Shown one piece after another: positions 37,613 to 46,768 of a stretch of 64,000 bases of DNA. Source of the DNA: Betaproteobacteria bacterium (lineage in GTDB: Bacteria > Pseudomonadota > Gammaproteobacteria > Burkholderiales > Burkholderiaceae_A); contig VGHK01000003.1 of the NCBI GenBank assembly GCA_016868305.1, positions 18,858-82,857 on the forward strand, in the 5' to 3' direction. Each line of letters starts with the position of its first letter. Position 1 is the stretch's first letter. The translations under genes and the position numbers were made by a program. Below the pieces are notes generated by a model that saw only the letters and a program-made list of their open reading frames with translations, was not told the origin of the DNA and did not search any database.

Positions 37613-38689
37613 TTACTGGGGCGGGCTGCTCGACTGTTCCTTGTCTTCAGGAGTAAATCCTTTTTCCAGTCCCAGGCTGGTGAGAATAGACCACAGCGAT
37701 GAGCCACGGGCGGCCTCTGCCTGGGCGATCTCGGCTAAGGACAGGCCCGCCCAGTCAACGGCCCTTGCCAATAGCAGGGGTGCTGGGCTGTGGGGGTCGA
37801 GCTTTTCCAGGCGTTCGGTCAGCCGTGCTAGTTCCAAATAAGCCTGACGCCTATCTGGATCGCGGGACTGCCGGCTACCAGTGTCGGCCGCCGCAGCATG
37901 CGTTGCCTCCTCAGTCAGGTGTGCAGGCTGGTCGAAGGATTCTTCAGGATTGACATCTTTGCGCAGCCGGCCACAGGCTGTTGCGGTCTGTGCCAGCAGG
38001 GTATCGAGCGCTGAAAAGCTGGGATCGCGGGAAGGTGTAAGTTCCTGCAATAGTGCAGCAAGCCCCGTGAGATGGCCTCGGATGGCATCGACCAGACTGC
38101 TGACCGCGAGAAGCTGCGCCTGGTCAGACTGTGACAGGCTTGCCCGAAGGGCCTCTGCGGTGGGCTTTGCTGTTAACTTGCCAGTCTGCTGTCCTGCTGC
38201 TAACCGCTCCCAGTCATCAAGCGAAACGCCATACGAACGACTGGCGGTCTGGGGCAGGAGCATGACCTTCTGCCGAAGGGTGGCCGGTAGTTTTTGATTG
38301 AGCCAGAGAAAAGGGGCGAGCCGCGGGGAATTGTCCTCCTGATCATCGGCTGGCCAGAGATGCGGCCAGAATCGACTGCAGAGTTCGGTCAGCAGAATCA
38401 GCCCGTGATCAAGCCCCACAAGCCCGTGCCGGTGAATCCAGGCTTCGCAGAGCCAGACCACCAGGTTGAGGTCCTTGCTTTGCTGCTCCAAAATAAGACC
38501 GATCTTTTGCTCGATCGCCTCCCAGTCGGCGCTCAGCAGAGGCCGAGTCCACTCCCCCATGGGCAGCGTGGGGTCCTCTTGAATGCGCATGCGGCTGATC
38601 TGCTGATAGACCTCTGCATACCGAAGCCAGTCCCCACATGGCTGGTCTGCGGAAATAGGCGCATAGAAGCGGTCGAGTGTTTCAGTCAC
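37613..38689 (-). CDS. tssA: T6SS component TssA
   Basis: TssA caps the growing T6SS sheath and recruits the baseplate. The product of about 358 residues has the ImpA N-terminal domain (roughly 5-110, with CGDWLRYAEVYQQI and the GLVGLDHGLILLTEL segment) and a C-terminal region with EKLDPHSPAPLLLARAVDWA, typical of TssA tails. I chose GTG at 38689: it has GGGGGA 5 bases upstream and overlaps the tssM stop by 8 bases. An ATG at 38734 would overlap tssM by more than 50 bases. It is the last gene of the T6SS run. Confidence 0.9.
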   Translation of the reverse strand: MTETLDRFYAPISADQPCGDWLRYAEVYQQISRMRIQEDPTLPMGEWTRPLLSADWEAIEQKIGLILEQQSKDLNLVVWLCEAWIHRHGLVGLDHGLILLTELCSRFWPHLWPADDQEDNSPRLAPFLWLNQKLPATLRQKVMLLPQTASRSYGVSLDDWERLAAGQQTGKLTAKPTAEALRASLSQSDQAQLLAVSSLVDAIRGHLTGLAALLQELTPSRDPSFSALDTLLAQTATACGRLRKDVNPEESFDQPAHLTEEATHAAAADTGSRQSRDPDRRQAYLELARLTERLEKLDPHSPAPLLLARAVDWAGLSLAEIAQAEAARGSSLWSILTSLGLEKGFTPEDKEQSSSPPQ

Positions 38690-41600
38690 GGGCTTCCCCC
38701 GTTCGCTGCGCAAGGCTCGGAGCCCGTATGGCAAAGGTCTTGGGCCAGGCCAGAGGCGCCTGGCTGCCTGGGGCCGAGAAGCTCAGACCGACAAAGACTG
38801 TCGCTGCCTGGGTTGACAGGGCATTGGGCTGATCAGCAGGAACCAAAGGAATGGTGAAGACGAGGGTGATCTTGCCGGGATCGGCTTCCTCAATGACAGA
38901 CGATTTGAAGACCGCCACCATATCGAAAATAGACCAGGGGCCTCCCAAGCGCAGGCTGACGGTGCGGCCAGAAACGCGCATCAGTGCTGGCGGTTTGACT
39001 GCCGAGGGAATGAGCGGGGACTGGTCTGCAAATCGAAGCACCAGGCGCGTGTCGTCTCCAGGGCGCCAGATCATAGGTTTTTCAGAACGGCCGGTTGTCT
39101 CTACTGACTGACGGCCGATTCCAAAAGTCCAGCTCGCAATCTTATTGCCTTCGGTCTCTTGTTGCGGATGGTCACGCAGCGTCACTGTCACCGCCAGTCC
39201 TGGCACCTGACCAGTCTCTGGGCTGTAGAGCGGCAGAAGAAGGCGACGTATTCCTTCCCACTGGGTGAGGAAGCCCTGAATGGCGTCTCTCTGACCCGGG
39301 GGCAGACTCTCTAGAGAGAGCTTGCCGTTGAGCACTGGGGTCGATTCCAATAACCGTTTCATGGCGGCTCGGTCCGCGGCTAAGGGCTGGCCGGATTCAT
39401 TGGCCAGCATCTCAGAAGTGAGCGCCGCCAATGGACGGCGATTGGCCAGGGTACGGTTGAAATCTTGGGAGAAGGCCGACCAGCGCTGGGCAAATCCCTC
39501 GAGACTTTCCATCTGGCAGTTTGCGAGAAGGGCTCGGTGCAGCTCTGCATACCGATGGTCGAAAAACCCGATAGGACGAAGCGGGGCTGGCGCTGCCGAA
39601 AGGCGTGCTGCGCAGCTTCTGGGGCTAGTGCTGTCTGTGACCATGGTTAGAAAGCCTTCAAGCCGAGAAAGCCCGGAACGCGGGTCTTTCGCCCGGTACT
39701 GGTCGATGTCTTTGATAAAGCTCGCCCAGAAATCTCGGTCCGCCCGTGCGTTTGCCGGCAGCGCACGACGGTAGGCCGACGCTCGAACATAAAACGCTTC
39801 CATACGCTCTCTCTGGGCACCGAGGTAGTCCTGCAGAGCGGCGGCATCAAAGGGCAGCAGCGCCGTTCCCAGGTTTTCGCCGAGCTGGGGAAGCCCGATA
39901 AGGCTATAGGCTGAGAGCTGTAGAAATGACCCCTGAAGATCGATAAGCCGGGTGCGCGCGTCAGAGGCCAGCATGGCCATGATGGTTGCCGAGGCCTGTG
40001 AATCTCCCATGGCGTTGAGGTCATTGGCTAGGCTTACAAGACGGGTGCGAGTCGCCTCGTAGTCTTCAAGGGCTATGGGAGGCTCTGAGGAATTAGGCGC
40101 CCTGGATTGATGAGCGACTTCCAGAATATCGTCGACCTTTTGGCTGGTCTGAAAAGAAACGCGTCGCTGTATCGGTTCTTGAAAGGCGTTGGGAAATCTA
40201 TGCAGCTCATCTGCGAGGAATCGCTTATACGCGCCGACGATCGATGAAGCCCTGGATAGTCCTGCCGCATCCCATGCGATGAGTTCAGCCTCCGGGGAGG
40301 CGACTAAGACACCGGTATTGACCGGTACCATAAAGGGCTGCAGACGCAGGGCCTCTATGCTTGCCGCAAGTGATTTTCTCGATCCATTTTGCACCGGCGC
40401 AACGCCGGGCTCCTGACTGATCACAAGGCCTGGAAATCCAGGAGGTGGCACGAGGTCTTTAATGGCGCCTGCGAGCTGACTCGCCGCACGCGAGGTATTT
40501 AGCTGCATCTGCTCAGTAGCGCCTGGTCCAAGAATGCCGAGCGTTCGCGCGAGTCGGGTCTGTGACTCAAGTGCCTGCCCGAGAGACGGCTCGGGCCCAG
40601 ACAGCCATTCACCCCCGCCCGCCTGCAGAAGTCTTTGCTGCTCGATTAGGCTAAGGTGAAACGATGTAATGAGTGCGAGGATTTCTGCCGAGGTCTGCTC
40701 CGATTTATCAAGCAGGTCCTCTTCGATTTCTCTCACCTTCGTTTCTGAAACCAATAAGGGATTCCGTTCCACCAGCTGGGTCAGAAGCGCCTGGTGTACT
40801 TTCGCTAGCCCGCACTGGCTAACCTGGCTGATCAGCGATGCGTCAATCAGCTGGGGAACGGCCTGGATACTGGCCTGAAAGAGCGCCGTGCTATCGGTTA
40901 GGGGGCCAAGAAATTCTTTGTCAAGGGCATAGCGCAGAACCAGTCTCAGGTCCTCTTCTGCGGTTGGTGATTTGGCCTGCAGTCGCTTTAGGGCAGAGAG
41001 GCTTTTGTCTAGCGCGACCAGTTCCCTGAGGTAATGAACCAGCCGCAGGTATTCGGGCTGCTGATCAATGGCAAGGGTGCGCAGCGCTGCGGTGTCCGTC
41101 GCAGAGACCTGCGCAAGGGGCGGTCGGCATTCCGACGGCGCATAGATCAACGCATCGGTCCGAGGGTCGAAACCAACCCCAGTTAACTCAGCGGCTTTGC
41201 GGTAGATGGAGCGTCGAATGGTCTCAAGGGCTACCTGTTTGAATTCCTCTTCTAGCCTGAGCTGCAACTGACTGAGCAAGGGATCGAAGATGGGCAGGCT
41301 TCCAGGCAGAAACAGGTTGATCCTAATCCCGCTTCTGTCTGCGCCAACTTCCGAAACCCGATTCATCTGCAGCTGCTCAAGGCCCAAAACAAGCGATACA
41401 GCCGTCTTCTTGCGCCAGTCGAGCCCAAAGGTGGCATCGTCTGTCTGACTCGCAGCCCGATGCTCCGCGTCTCGGTTAAGCCCTTCAATGCCTTCAGCCA
41501 AGGTTGGGAAGACTCGCCCAATCTGAAACGATGCGTAGGTGAGACCAATGGCCCATAGGCCAATAAACCCGATCGCGACAGCCCGAAGCACCTTGCCCTG

Positions 41601-42656
41601 TATCGGCCGGGCAAGCTGGCTAGATCGGGCTGCGCGGCTTAGCCCAAACTCGGCAAAGACTTTCTGAGTAAAGAGGTCTTTGACAAAGACTGGCCGCTCG
41701 TGCTGACCTGTGAAATAAAGCCCTCGAAAAAAACAAGGCTCGTGAAAAGTCTGGCTGCCCATGAGCTGCTGGGTAAAGGTCTTGAGTCCCCAAGACAGTG
41801 ATTCGATCTGCTTGGGCAGAAGGAGCAGAGCGGTCTGAGCCTGAGGCGGATGGCCGCAGGCCAGTTCGGTCGACAGCAGCAGAAGGCTAGCCTGGAGGCT
41901 GGAAACTGCCTCACCAATCCAGTGGGTGTGAAATCTTTGCGTGGGGTCATACGGGGAGGACCAGCCCAGCATGGAGTCACGCATATCCTGCGGAAGGCAG
42001 TTCAGTGCCTGAAAGCCGGGCAGTTCCTCCATGCCAGTGACGACCAGATAGGCGGTCAGCCGGATGCCATAGCGATTCTGTGCGATACCAATTCGGCGAG
42101 ATGCCCGGCTGGCCCGCAACTCCAGCGCAGCTCGGCCCTCGGGCGTCTGCGCCTGCAACAGCAGTGAGGCGGGCAGACTAACGACGATCGAATCAATCGG
42201 CCGATAGGGTCGATAGCTGCCTGCAAGACCCACGAAGTCTTCCCAGCGCTTTTCATCTGCGGGTCGATCACTCGCGCCAAGGCTGTCTGCGGAAAAGCCG
42301 ATGACCACACCCTGATCGAAGATCATGGCCAGAGGCTGATGCGGGTCACGCGGTGCGTCCTCCGAGACCTGCTGACTGCCAGGCAGCGGTGTCTGAGACA
42401 GCAGCAGAGCATCGGCTCTATCTTCTGAGAGCACGACGATCCAGGGCACGTCATAGCGCTTTTTTGCCGCCCCGAGCTGTTGGTCCACACGACCAGACAG
42501 CCTCTGGAAAAGCGTGGCAATCGCCGCCTGTGGCAGCAGCTTCACACCATCGGTCTGCTCGCCTCGTCGAAGTGCTGCAGCGACTGCCAGCCAGAGGATG
42601 ACCAGCAGTAAGACGATGAGAAGAATGATGGCCCAGATGGGCAGCCCACTAAACAT
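38682..42656 (-). CDS. tssM: T6SS membrane-complex protein TssM (IcmF family), lacking a P-loop
   Basis: TssM spans the inner membrane and periplasm and joins TssL to TssJ. The product of about 1324 residues has one N-terminal helix (about 7-29) and another near 355-380, then a large periplasmic region ending in the beta-rich TssJ-binding domain. Where most TssM have a Walker A motif after YELPW, this one reads YDVPWIVVLSEDRADA, so nucleotide binding is unlikely. Canonical TssM has two N-terminal helices; only one is visible here. The ATG at 42656 has AGGG 7 bases upstream; an ATG at 42662 is also possible. The start overlaps tssL. Confidence 0.93.
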   Translation of the reverse strand: MFSGLPIWAIILLIVLLLVILWLAVAAALRRGEQTDGVKLLPQAAIATLFQRLSGRVDQQLGAAKKRYDVPWIVVLSEDRADALLLSQTPLPGSQQVSEDAPRDPHQPLAMIFDQGVVIGFSADSLGASDRPADEKRWEDFVGLAGSYRPYRPIDSIVVSLPASLLLQAQTPEGRAALELRASRASRRIGIAQNRYGIRLTAYLVVTGMEELPGFQALNCLPQDMRDSMLGWSSPYDPTQRFHTHWIGEAVSSLQASLLLLSTELACGHPPQAQTALLLLPKQIESLSWGLKTFTQQLMGSQTFHEPCFFRGLYFTGQHERPVFVKDLFTQKVFAEFGLSRAARSSQLARPIQGKVLRAVAIGFIGLWAIGLTYASFQIGRVFPTLAEGIEGLNRDAEHRAASQTDDATFGLDWRKKTAVSLVLGLEQLQMNRVSEVGADRSGIRINLFLPGSLPIFDPLLSQLQLRLEEEFKQVALETIRRSIYRKAAELTGVGFDPRTDALIYAPSECRPPLAQVSATDTAALRTLAIDQQPEYLRLVHYLRELVALDKSLSALKRLQAKSPTAEEDLRLVLRYALDKEFLGPLTDSTALFQASIQAVPQLIDASLISQVSQCGLAKVHQALLTQLVERNPLLVSETKVREIEEDLLDKSEQTSAEILALITSFHLSLIEQQRLLQAGGGEWLSGPEPSLGQALESQTRLARTLGILGPGATEQMQLNTSRAASQLAGAIKDLVPPPGFPGLVISQEPGVAPVQNGSRKSLAASIEALRLQPFMVPVNTGVLVASPEAELIAWDAAGLSRASSIVGAYKRFLADELHRFPNAFQEPIQRRVSFQTSQKVDDILEVAHQSRAPNSSEPPIALEDYEATRTRLVSLANDLNAMGDSQASATIMAMLASDARTRLIDLQGSFLQLSAYSLIGLPQLGENLGTALLPFDAAALQDYLGAQRERMEAFYVRASAYRRALPANARADRDFWASFIKDIDQYRAKDPRSGLSRLEGFLTMVTDSTSPRSCAARLSAAPAPLRPIGFFDHRYAELHRALLANCQMESLEGFAQRWSAFSQDFNRTLANRRPLAALTSEMLANESGQPLAADRAAMKRLLESTPVLNGKLSLESLPPGQRDAIQGFLTQWEGIRRLLLPLYSPETGQVPGLAVTVTLRDHPQQETEGNKIASWTFGIGRQSVETTGRSEKPMIWRPGDDTRLVLRFADQSPLIPSAVKPPALMRVSGRTVSLRLGGPWSIFDMVAVFKSSVIEEADPGKITLVFTIPLVPADQPNALSTQAATVFVGLSFSAPGSQAPLAWPKTFAIRAPSLAQRTGEARD

Positions 42657-43536
42657 CGGCATGCCCTGTTGGTGAAGGGTGCTGCAGTCGGGATTGGGGA
42701 CGGTCCATTAGGGCATCACGCACAGGGTAGGAGACCGCCAGCCAGATGATCTGTGAGGCAGCGAGCAGGAATAGGCATGCCGCCACGAAGAGCGCAACCC
42801 CTCGGGTTATGCGAAATACCCGTACGGGAACCAGATGCGACAGCACGTGCCGGTAGGCCTGTTCGCTCACCACCCGGCGCTGGGCGGATGCGATACGGGA
42901 ACGGGCCGAAAGCGCCTCAGGTTCGCGCCGATAGGCGCGGCGAAACAGGCCATGGCGCAGCATCTGATGGGCCCGCGCAGCCATTGCCTCTGCGCCATCA
43001 CGCAGCCGACCCTCGAATCCGGCATTTAAGGCCAGCAGGTAGACTGCCGCGAGTGCGTCTGCATGGGCCGAAGGGTCTGAGAGCAATACTTCGACCCGGT
43101 CGATAATATGGTCCCCCGAGAAACTTGAGCCATATAACTGTCGTTCAACCAGGTAGCGAAAAAACACCTCTCGGCCGGGCCAGGGCCGGTGTAGCAAGAG
43201 TTCGTCTGCAACGGCTGCCTTCAAAAATCGCACCTCGTCAGCGATCTCCCGGTCCGACTGCTGCCCTATTGATGCGAGCTCCAGGTCTTGGGCTGACAGC
43301 AGTCTCATCACCTCGGCACTGGCCTGACTTGCCACGGCATTTGCCTCAGGCTGACCAGCGCCCGCGGTTAAGGGCTGGCCTGAGGCATCGCCATCGGTGC
43401 GTATGGGCCCCTGGGTCGGGTTCAGCAGACTCTCTATAGCAGCCAGAAGATCAAGCAGATGACGCACGTGAATAGGGTAGGCCTGCGCCTGTTGGGACCC
43501 CGCCACTGGCTCAAGAGAAAATGCGTTATCGCGCAT
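42649..43536 (-). CDS. tssL: T6SS membrane-complex protein TssL (DotU family)
   Basis: TssL is the inner-membrane partner of TssM. The 295-residue protein has a variable N-terminal half, then the DotU cytoplasmic domain with FLKAAVADELLLHRPWPGR and LVERQLYGSSFSGDHIIDRVE, and one C-terminal membrane helix at about 250-275. A short tail follows with no OmpA-like peptidoglycan-binding domain, so anchoring to the wall must come from another protein, if any. It precedes tssM with a small overlap. Confidence 0.92.
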   Translation of the reverse strand: MRDNAFSLEPVAGSQQAQAYPIHVRHLLDLLAAIESLLNPTQGPIRTDGDASGQPLTAGAGQPEANAVASQASAEVMRLLSAQDLELASIGQQSDREIADEVRFLKAAVADELLLHRPWPGREVFFRYLVERQLYGSSFSGDHIIDRVEVLLSDPSAHADALAAVYLLALNAGFEGRLRDGAEAMAARAHQMLRHGLFRRAYRREPEALSARSRIASAQRRVVSEQAYRHVLSHLVPVRVFRITRGVALFVAACLFLLAASQIIWLAVSYPVRDALMDRPQSRLQHPSPTGHADV

Positions 43537-43578
43537 GACAAAGGCGTGCAGTGGAGTGGGATCTGCAGGGAATAGCGG

Positions 43579-44913
43579 TCATCTCGCAGGCCGTGCGGTG
43601 TTGGCAACGTAGAGAACTACCGCCTTTGGCGGCTGCATCTGCGCAGAACGTGTGGTGGGGGCGATAACCAGTTGGGCTTCTGGCTCTCGTAGCTCTTCGG
43701 AGGGAATCAGCTCATAAAAGACTGTGCCAGGCAGGGGTTTGAGCGAGAGCTCTTCGGCCGCCGCAATCCGTGTCCTGCGCAGCCCCAGGACCCGCCGCTC
43801 CTGTAGCTCGGCATAACGGCTTGCCGGCCCAATGACGGCGGTCTCCATAAACAAGACCAGGTTTTCAGTCGAGGGTCCTTGCACCCCGACCACCAGCCGG
43901 CCATCGATCCAAGTGGGTTGTAGGTCAAGGGCAAAGACACCCTCACGAAAGCCAAAGCGGATCTCTCGGTAGCTCTGGCTAATCTCCTGGACTGCCTGTT
44001 CAATCTGACCGAGCAGCCGGTCGAATGCCGAATAGGGGTCCTCATGCTGGTAGGCGGGTGTCGGTGGGGGAACGCTTGCCAAATGCAACTGACTGAGCTG
44101 CGCAGACATTCCCACTAATGCCGTGTAGGCGTTCCATGGGTGAATCTCGGTGGATTGGGAAATCGCCTCTGCTGCTGGCAGAGCCAATACCATGCAGCTC
44201 AGTTGCTGCTGGACCAGTAGCTTTTCCTGCAGCCGCGAGGGGTCGGTCATGCCAGCCACCTGTCGCGCCACAAAGCTCGCCTTTGACCGTAGGTCTGCTG
44301 CGAGGCTGCGCAGCCGCGCAACCAGGGCCGGAGCGGCCGAGAACCGCAACAGGGCTGGTAGCGTCTGAGTCATTCGCAGCGAGCCCCCTTCGTTGCGCAC
44401 AGCGCCTAAGCGCAGGCGGGTGAACGACCCCGAGGGTGGTGGACCAAGGGCCAGTGACAGGTTGAGCTTTAGCCTGGGTACGTCAATCGGCATCGCCTCG
44501 GAGACAAGGTCTGCTACTGGCGGCTCGTGGGCCGACAGGTACCGACCCGGTCGGTCCTCTGATTCGACGGCATGGGCGGTTGGCAGACGCAAGAAAAGAT
44601 CAAGCGGCTCGTCTGTCGTCTGATTAAGCGCATCTGCTGCATCGATTTCAAGCGGGGGGTCTTCCTCGGCCTCGTACCAGACCGGGGTTCCATCCGGGAA
44701 GACGGCACGTAGCGAGAGCACCCGTATTCGGCCGCCGCTGAGCAGCGCGTTATCGAACTCCAGCCTCTCCACGCCCCAGCCCATGGGCTGCGATAGATAG
44801 GCCTTGAGCGCAGAATCAGTGGCTCGATGCAGGGCATCTTGCTGAAAATGCTGGGGGCTCAGAAGCATCCCCTCATGCCACTGTACTGGCAGGCTGGGTC
44901 GTTGAATGGTCAT
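43579..44913 (-). CDS. tssK: T6SS baseplate protein TssK
   Basis: TssK trimers link the baseplate to the TssJLM membrane complex. The 444-residue protein has the typical start VQWHEGMLLSPQHFQQ at 11-26 and the family length. The C-terminal head has FYELIPSEELREPEAQLVI. Its start overlaps the tssJ stop by 4 bases (ATGA), giving coupled translation. Confidence 0.95.
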   Translation of the reverse strand: MTIQRPSLPVQWHEGMLLSPQHFQQDALHRATDSALKAYLSQPMGWGVERLEFDNALLSGGRIRVLSLRAVFPDGTPVWYEAEEDPPLEIDAADALNQTTDEPLDLFLRLPTAHAVESEDRPGRYLSAHEPPVADLVSEAMPIDVPRLKLNLSLALGPPPSGSFTRLRLGAVRNEGGSLRMTQTLPALLRFSAAPALVARLRSLAADLRSKASFVARQVAGMTDPSRLQEKLLVQQQLSCMVLALPAAEAISQSTEIHPWNAYTALVGMSAQLSQLHLASVPPPTPAYQHEDPYSAFDRLLGQIEQAVQEISQSYREIRFGFREGVFALDLQPTWIDGRLVVGVQGPSTENLVLFMETAVIGPASRYAELQERRVLGLRRTRIAAAEELSLKPLPGTVFYELIPSEELREPEAQLVIAPTTRSAQMQPPKAVVLYVANTARPAR

Positions 44914-45455
44914 CGGGGGACTCCTTGACGAACGGCCTGGCTCGGGCCGAAATCGATAAGCACCCTTGGGGCCAAGGGGTCGAGTGTGAGGCGGTGATCT
45001 CCGGGGGAGCGATAGCCGGTGAACAGAAAAACCCGCAGAGCCCGTTCGGTAGGCAGATCCTTCTGTAACACCCGCAGGCTGTCCCCCGGGGTCAGCTCCC
45101 AGCTGCGAATAACCAGGTCATCAGGCGCTGCCTGCTGGAGAGAGGCCTTTTGAAAGAACCATTGCTGGGCCGAGAGTTTGTCTAGTCGGGGGACCAGAAG
45201 CGCATCCCGTACCAGAACCAGGTCAACGGCCACCGGCGAGTTTTCGTTGACCAGGGGTTCCACTAAAAATCCAAGCTCAGACCAGTTGAGCTTTTCTCCG
45301 GGTGGGAAGAGGAGATTCTTGGCCGACTGGTAGGTGCTGCAACCGGCGAGCCCCGTCACTGCGGCAGTGCATAGCAGCATGGTCAGAAGTCTGCGCAAAC
45401 GGAATACGGAGAGCCAGTCGTGTTGCGTCTGTTCGAGGGGCTGGTGCGGGTTCAT
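44910..45455 (-). CDS. tssJ: T6SS outer-membrane lipoprotein TssJ
   Basis: TssJ is the outer-membrane lipoprotein that holds the TssM C-terminus. The 181-residue precursor has basic residues near 19-22, a hydrophobic stretch, and a lipobox ending GLAGC with Cys near 39. The mature part has the TssJ pattern of a beta sandwich with SPVAVDLVLVRDALL near 73 and a basic C-terminus. The n-region before the signal core is unusually long (about 20 residues). It lies between the 78-residue membrane-protein gene and tssK. Confidence 0.85.
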   Translation of the reverse strand: MNPHQPLEQTQHDWLSVFRLRRLLTMLLCTAAVTGLAGCSTYQSAKNLLFPPGEKLNWSELGFLVEPLVNENSPVAVDLVLVRDALLVPRLDKLSAQQWFFQKASLQQAAPDDLVIRSWELTPGDSLRVLQKDLPTERALRVFLFTGYRSPGDHRLTLDPLAPRVLIDFGPSQAVRQGVPR

Positions 45456-45466
45456 GGGTCTAGTGC

Positions 45467-45703
45467 TTAGTTCTTTGGCTGGCCGGACTGACTATTAAGG
45501 GCCTTTTGTTGGGGACTTGCCTGATCGACAGGCTCTGAGGCGGTGGTCTTGGGCTGCAGTTCTTTGCGGGCCAGTTCACGCCCATGGTCCAGCCCAAGAC
45601 GGTAGCCGAGCAGACCAATGAGCAAGAGAAAAAGGACAGACCCAAGCAGCAGAATGCTGCGCAGTCGGGTGGTGATCGAAAGACGAAGCTCGGTGGCGGC
45701 CAT
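45467..45703 (-). CDS. Unrecognised 78-residue single-pass membrane protein in the T6SS operon
   Basis: The product has basic residues at 7-15, one hydrophobic helix at about 17-35 and a polar, Gln/Ser/Lys-rich tail. The charge pattern predicts the N-terminus in the cytoplasm and the tail in the periplasm. It stands 3 bases from the PAAR-like gene and 11 bases from tssJ, all on one strand, so it belongs to the operon. I know no named T6SS component with this sequence. Its frame is supported by tight packing between real genes. Confidence 0.7.
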   Translation of the reverse strand: MAATELRLSITTRLRSILLLGSVLFLLLIGLLGYRLGLDHGRELARKELQPKTTASEPVDQASPQQKALNSQSGQPKN

Positions 45704-45706
45704 GGT

Positions 45707-46093
45707 CTAGGGCTCGCTCACCGTCTGTTGACCAGGCTGGCTGACCGAGATCACCCCGGCCCACAGGCAGTTTAGTTTGGAGCTGTCTTGCAGGGCAGGC
45801 ATTCCGCCCAGGTTGACGGTGGGGCATCCCGGTACCCATGGCGCGGGCGTGGCAGGAATACAGGGCATGGGCGTGAGAACCCCCAGAGCTGCGGCTGTCG
45901 CGGCAGCCACGGTGGGGTTGGCCAGCGACTGGCACATTCCAAAAGGCGGGATATTGAGCATGGGAATGTGGTCCATGATATTGGCCGCTGGCGTGCCGGT
46001 GTTCACCCGGTTCAGGGGCAGAACCACCATGGCCGCCGGAGCCATTCCCATGGAGCATTCGAGCAAGGCGCCTGCGCAGACTTGTTTGGCCAT
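45707..46093 (-). CDS. DUF4280 PAAR-like protein (T6SS spike tip candidate)
   Basis: The 128-residue protein has the DUF4280 pattern: an early VCAGALLECSMG, then NIPPFGMCQS near 48, a PC-I-P segment, and SKLNCLWAGVISVSQPG near the end. DUF4280 proteins resemble PAAR repeats and are thought to sharpen the VgrG spike. There is no C-terminal toxin domain, so any effector must be carried by another protein. It lies two genes after vgrG in the transcript, where a PAAR gene is expected. Confidence 0.85.
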   Translation of the reverse strand: MAKQVCAGALLECSMGMAPAAMVVLPLNRVNTGTPAANIMDHIPMLNIPPFGMCQSLANPTVAAATAAALGVLTPMPCIPATPAPWVPGCPTVNLGGMPALQDSSKLNCLWAGVISVSQPGQQTVSEP

Positions 46094-46096
46094 GGC

Positions 46097-46753
46097 CTAG
46101 TCTCCTCTGAGCAGCCGGGTGAGCCGCGATGGCTGCGCCTGGGCATCGGGCGAGTCAGGCTGCTGAAGGGGTTCGCCCTTCTCGTTGAACTGTTCGGGCG
46201 GTCCCTTGGCCACTCCCTTTTCAAACTGCTGGCGTTGCATCATCACACCACTGGGCCAAAATAAAAGACGCTGTCCGTGCAGAAGACCCTGTTCATAGTC
46301 GGCCTGTTGTGCAAGGCTTTTGGTGGCCGAGAAATCTTCCGCCCTGCCATGCAGATCCCCTCGGTGAAACTGCGCCCGGCGGACCAGCTGCCCCTGCAAG
46401 AAATACTCTGCCGGGCCGTGCAGCACTCCCTCTTCATACTGCAGCCGGCTGGATACCTGACCTGCGGCATCAAAGCTAATGGTCTGCCCGTGGGCAAGGT
46501 CATTGCGCATCTGTTGGCTCAGCAGCGGTCTACCGGACTGAAAATACTCACTCAGGCCCGTGCGTTTGCCATGTTCAAACAGGCAACGGGCGGTAAGCTG
46601 GCCTTTGGCATCGTAGGTCTCGACCAGCCCATGCACACCCTGCGGGCTACGCTCGCCTTTTTCGCGCAGCTGCTGTTGATCGTCGTATCGAGAAAATGCA
46701 GCCACTGCCAACGGGTCGTTGGTCTGGTCTGAGACGGGGTTGTTCTGGGGCAT
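46097..46753 (-). CDS. MORN-type repeat protein (YwqK-like) between vgrG and the PAAR-like gene
   Basis: The 218-residue soluble protein has about seven imperfect repeats of roughly 23 residues between 40 and 200. Each pairs a Tyr-x3-Gly turn with a following Gly-x-x-His-Gly, for example EEGVLHGPAEYF and HRGDLHGRAEDF. Such repeats define MORN/YwqK proteins, annotated in places as antitoxins. No signal peptide is present, so it acts in the cytoplasm. In other T6SS operons this position is held by adaptors that load effectors (DUF4123, DUF2169, DUF1795), none of which are here. A role as adaptor or immunity protein is my inference. Confidence 0.8.
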   Translation of the reverse strand: MPQNNPVSDQTNDPLAVAAFSRYDDQQQLREKGERSPQGVHGLVETYDAKGQLTARCLFEHGKRTGLSEYFQSGRPLLSQQMRNDLAHGQTISFDAAGQVSSRLQYEEGVLHGPAEYFLQGQLVRRAQFHRGDLHGRAEDFSATKSLAQQADYEQGLLHGQRLLFWPSGVMMQRQQFEKGVAKGPPEQFNEKGEPLQQPDSPDAQAQPSRLTRLLRGD

Positions 46754-46768
46754 GGTCGATGGCAGGGG

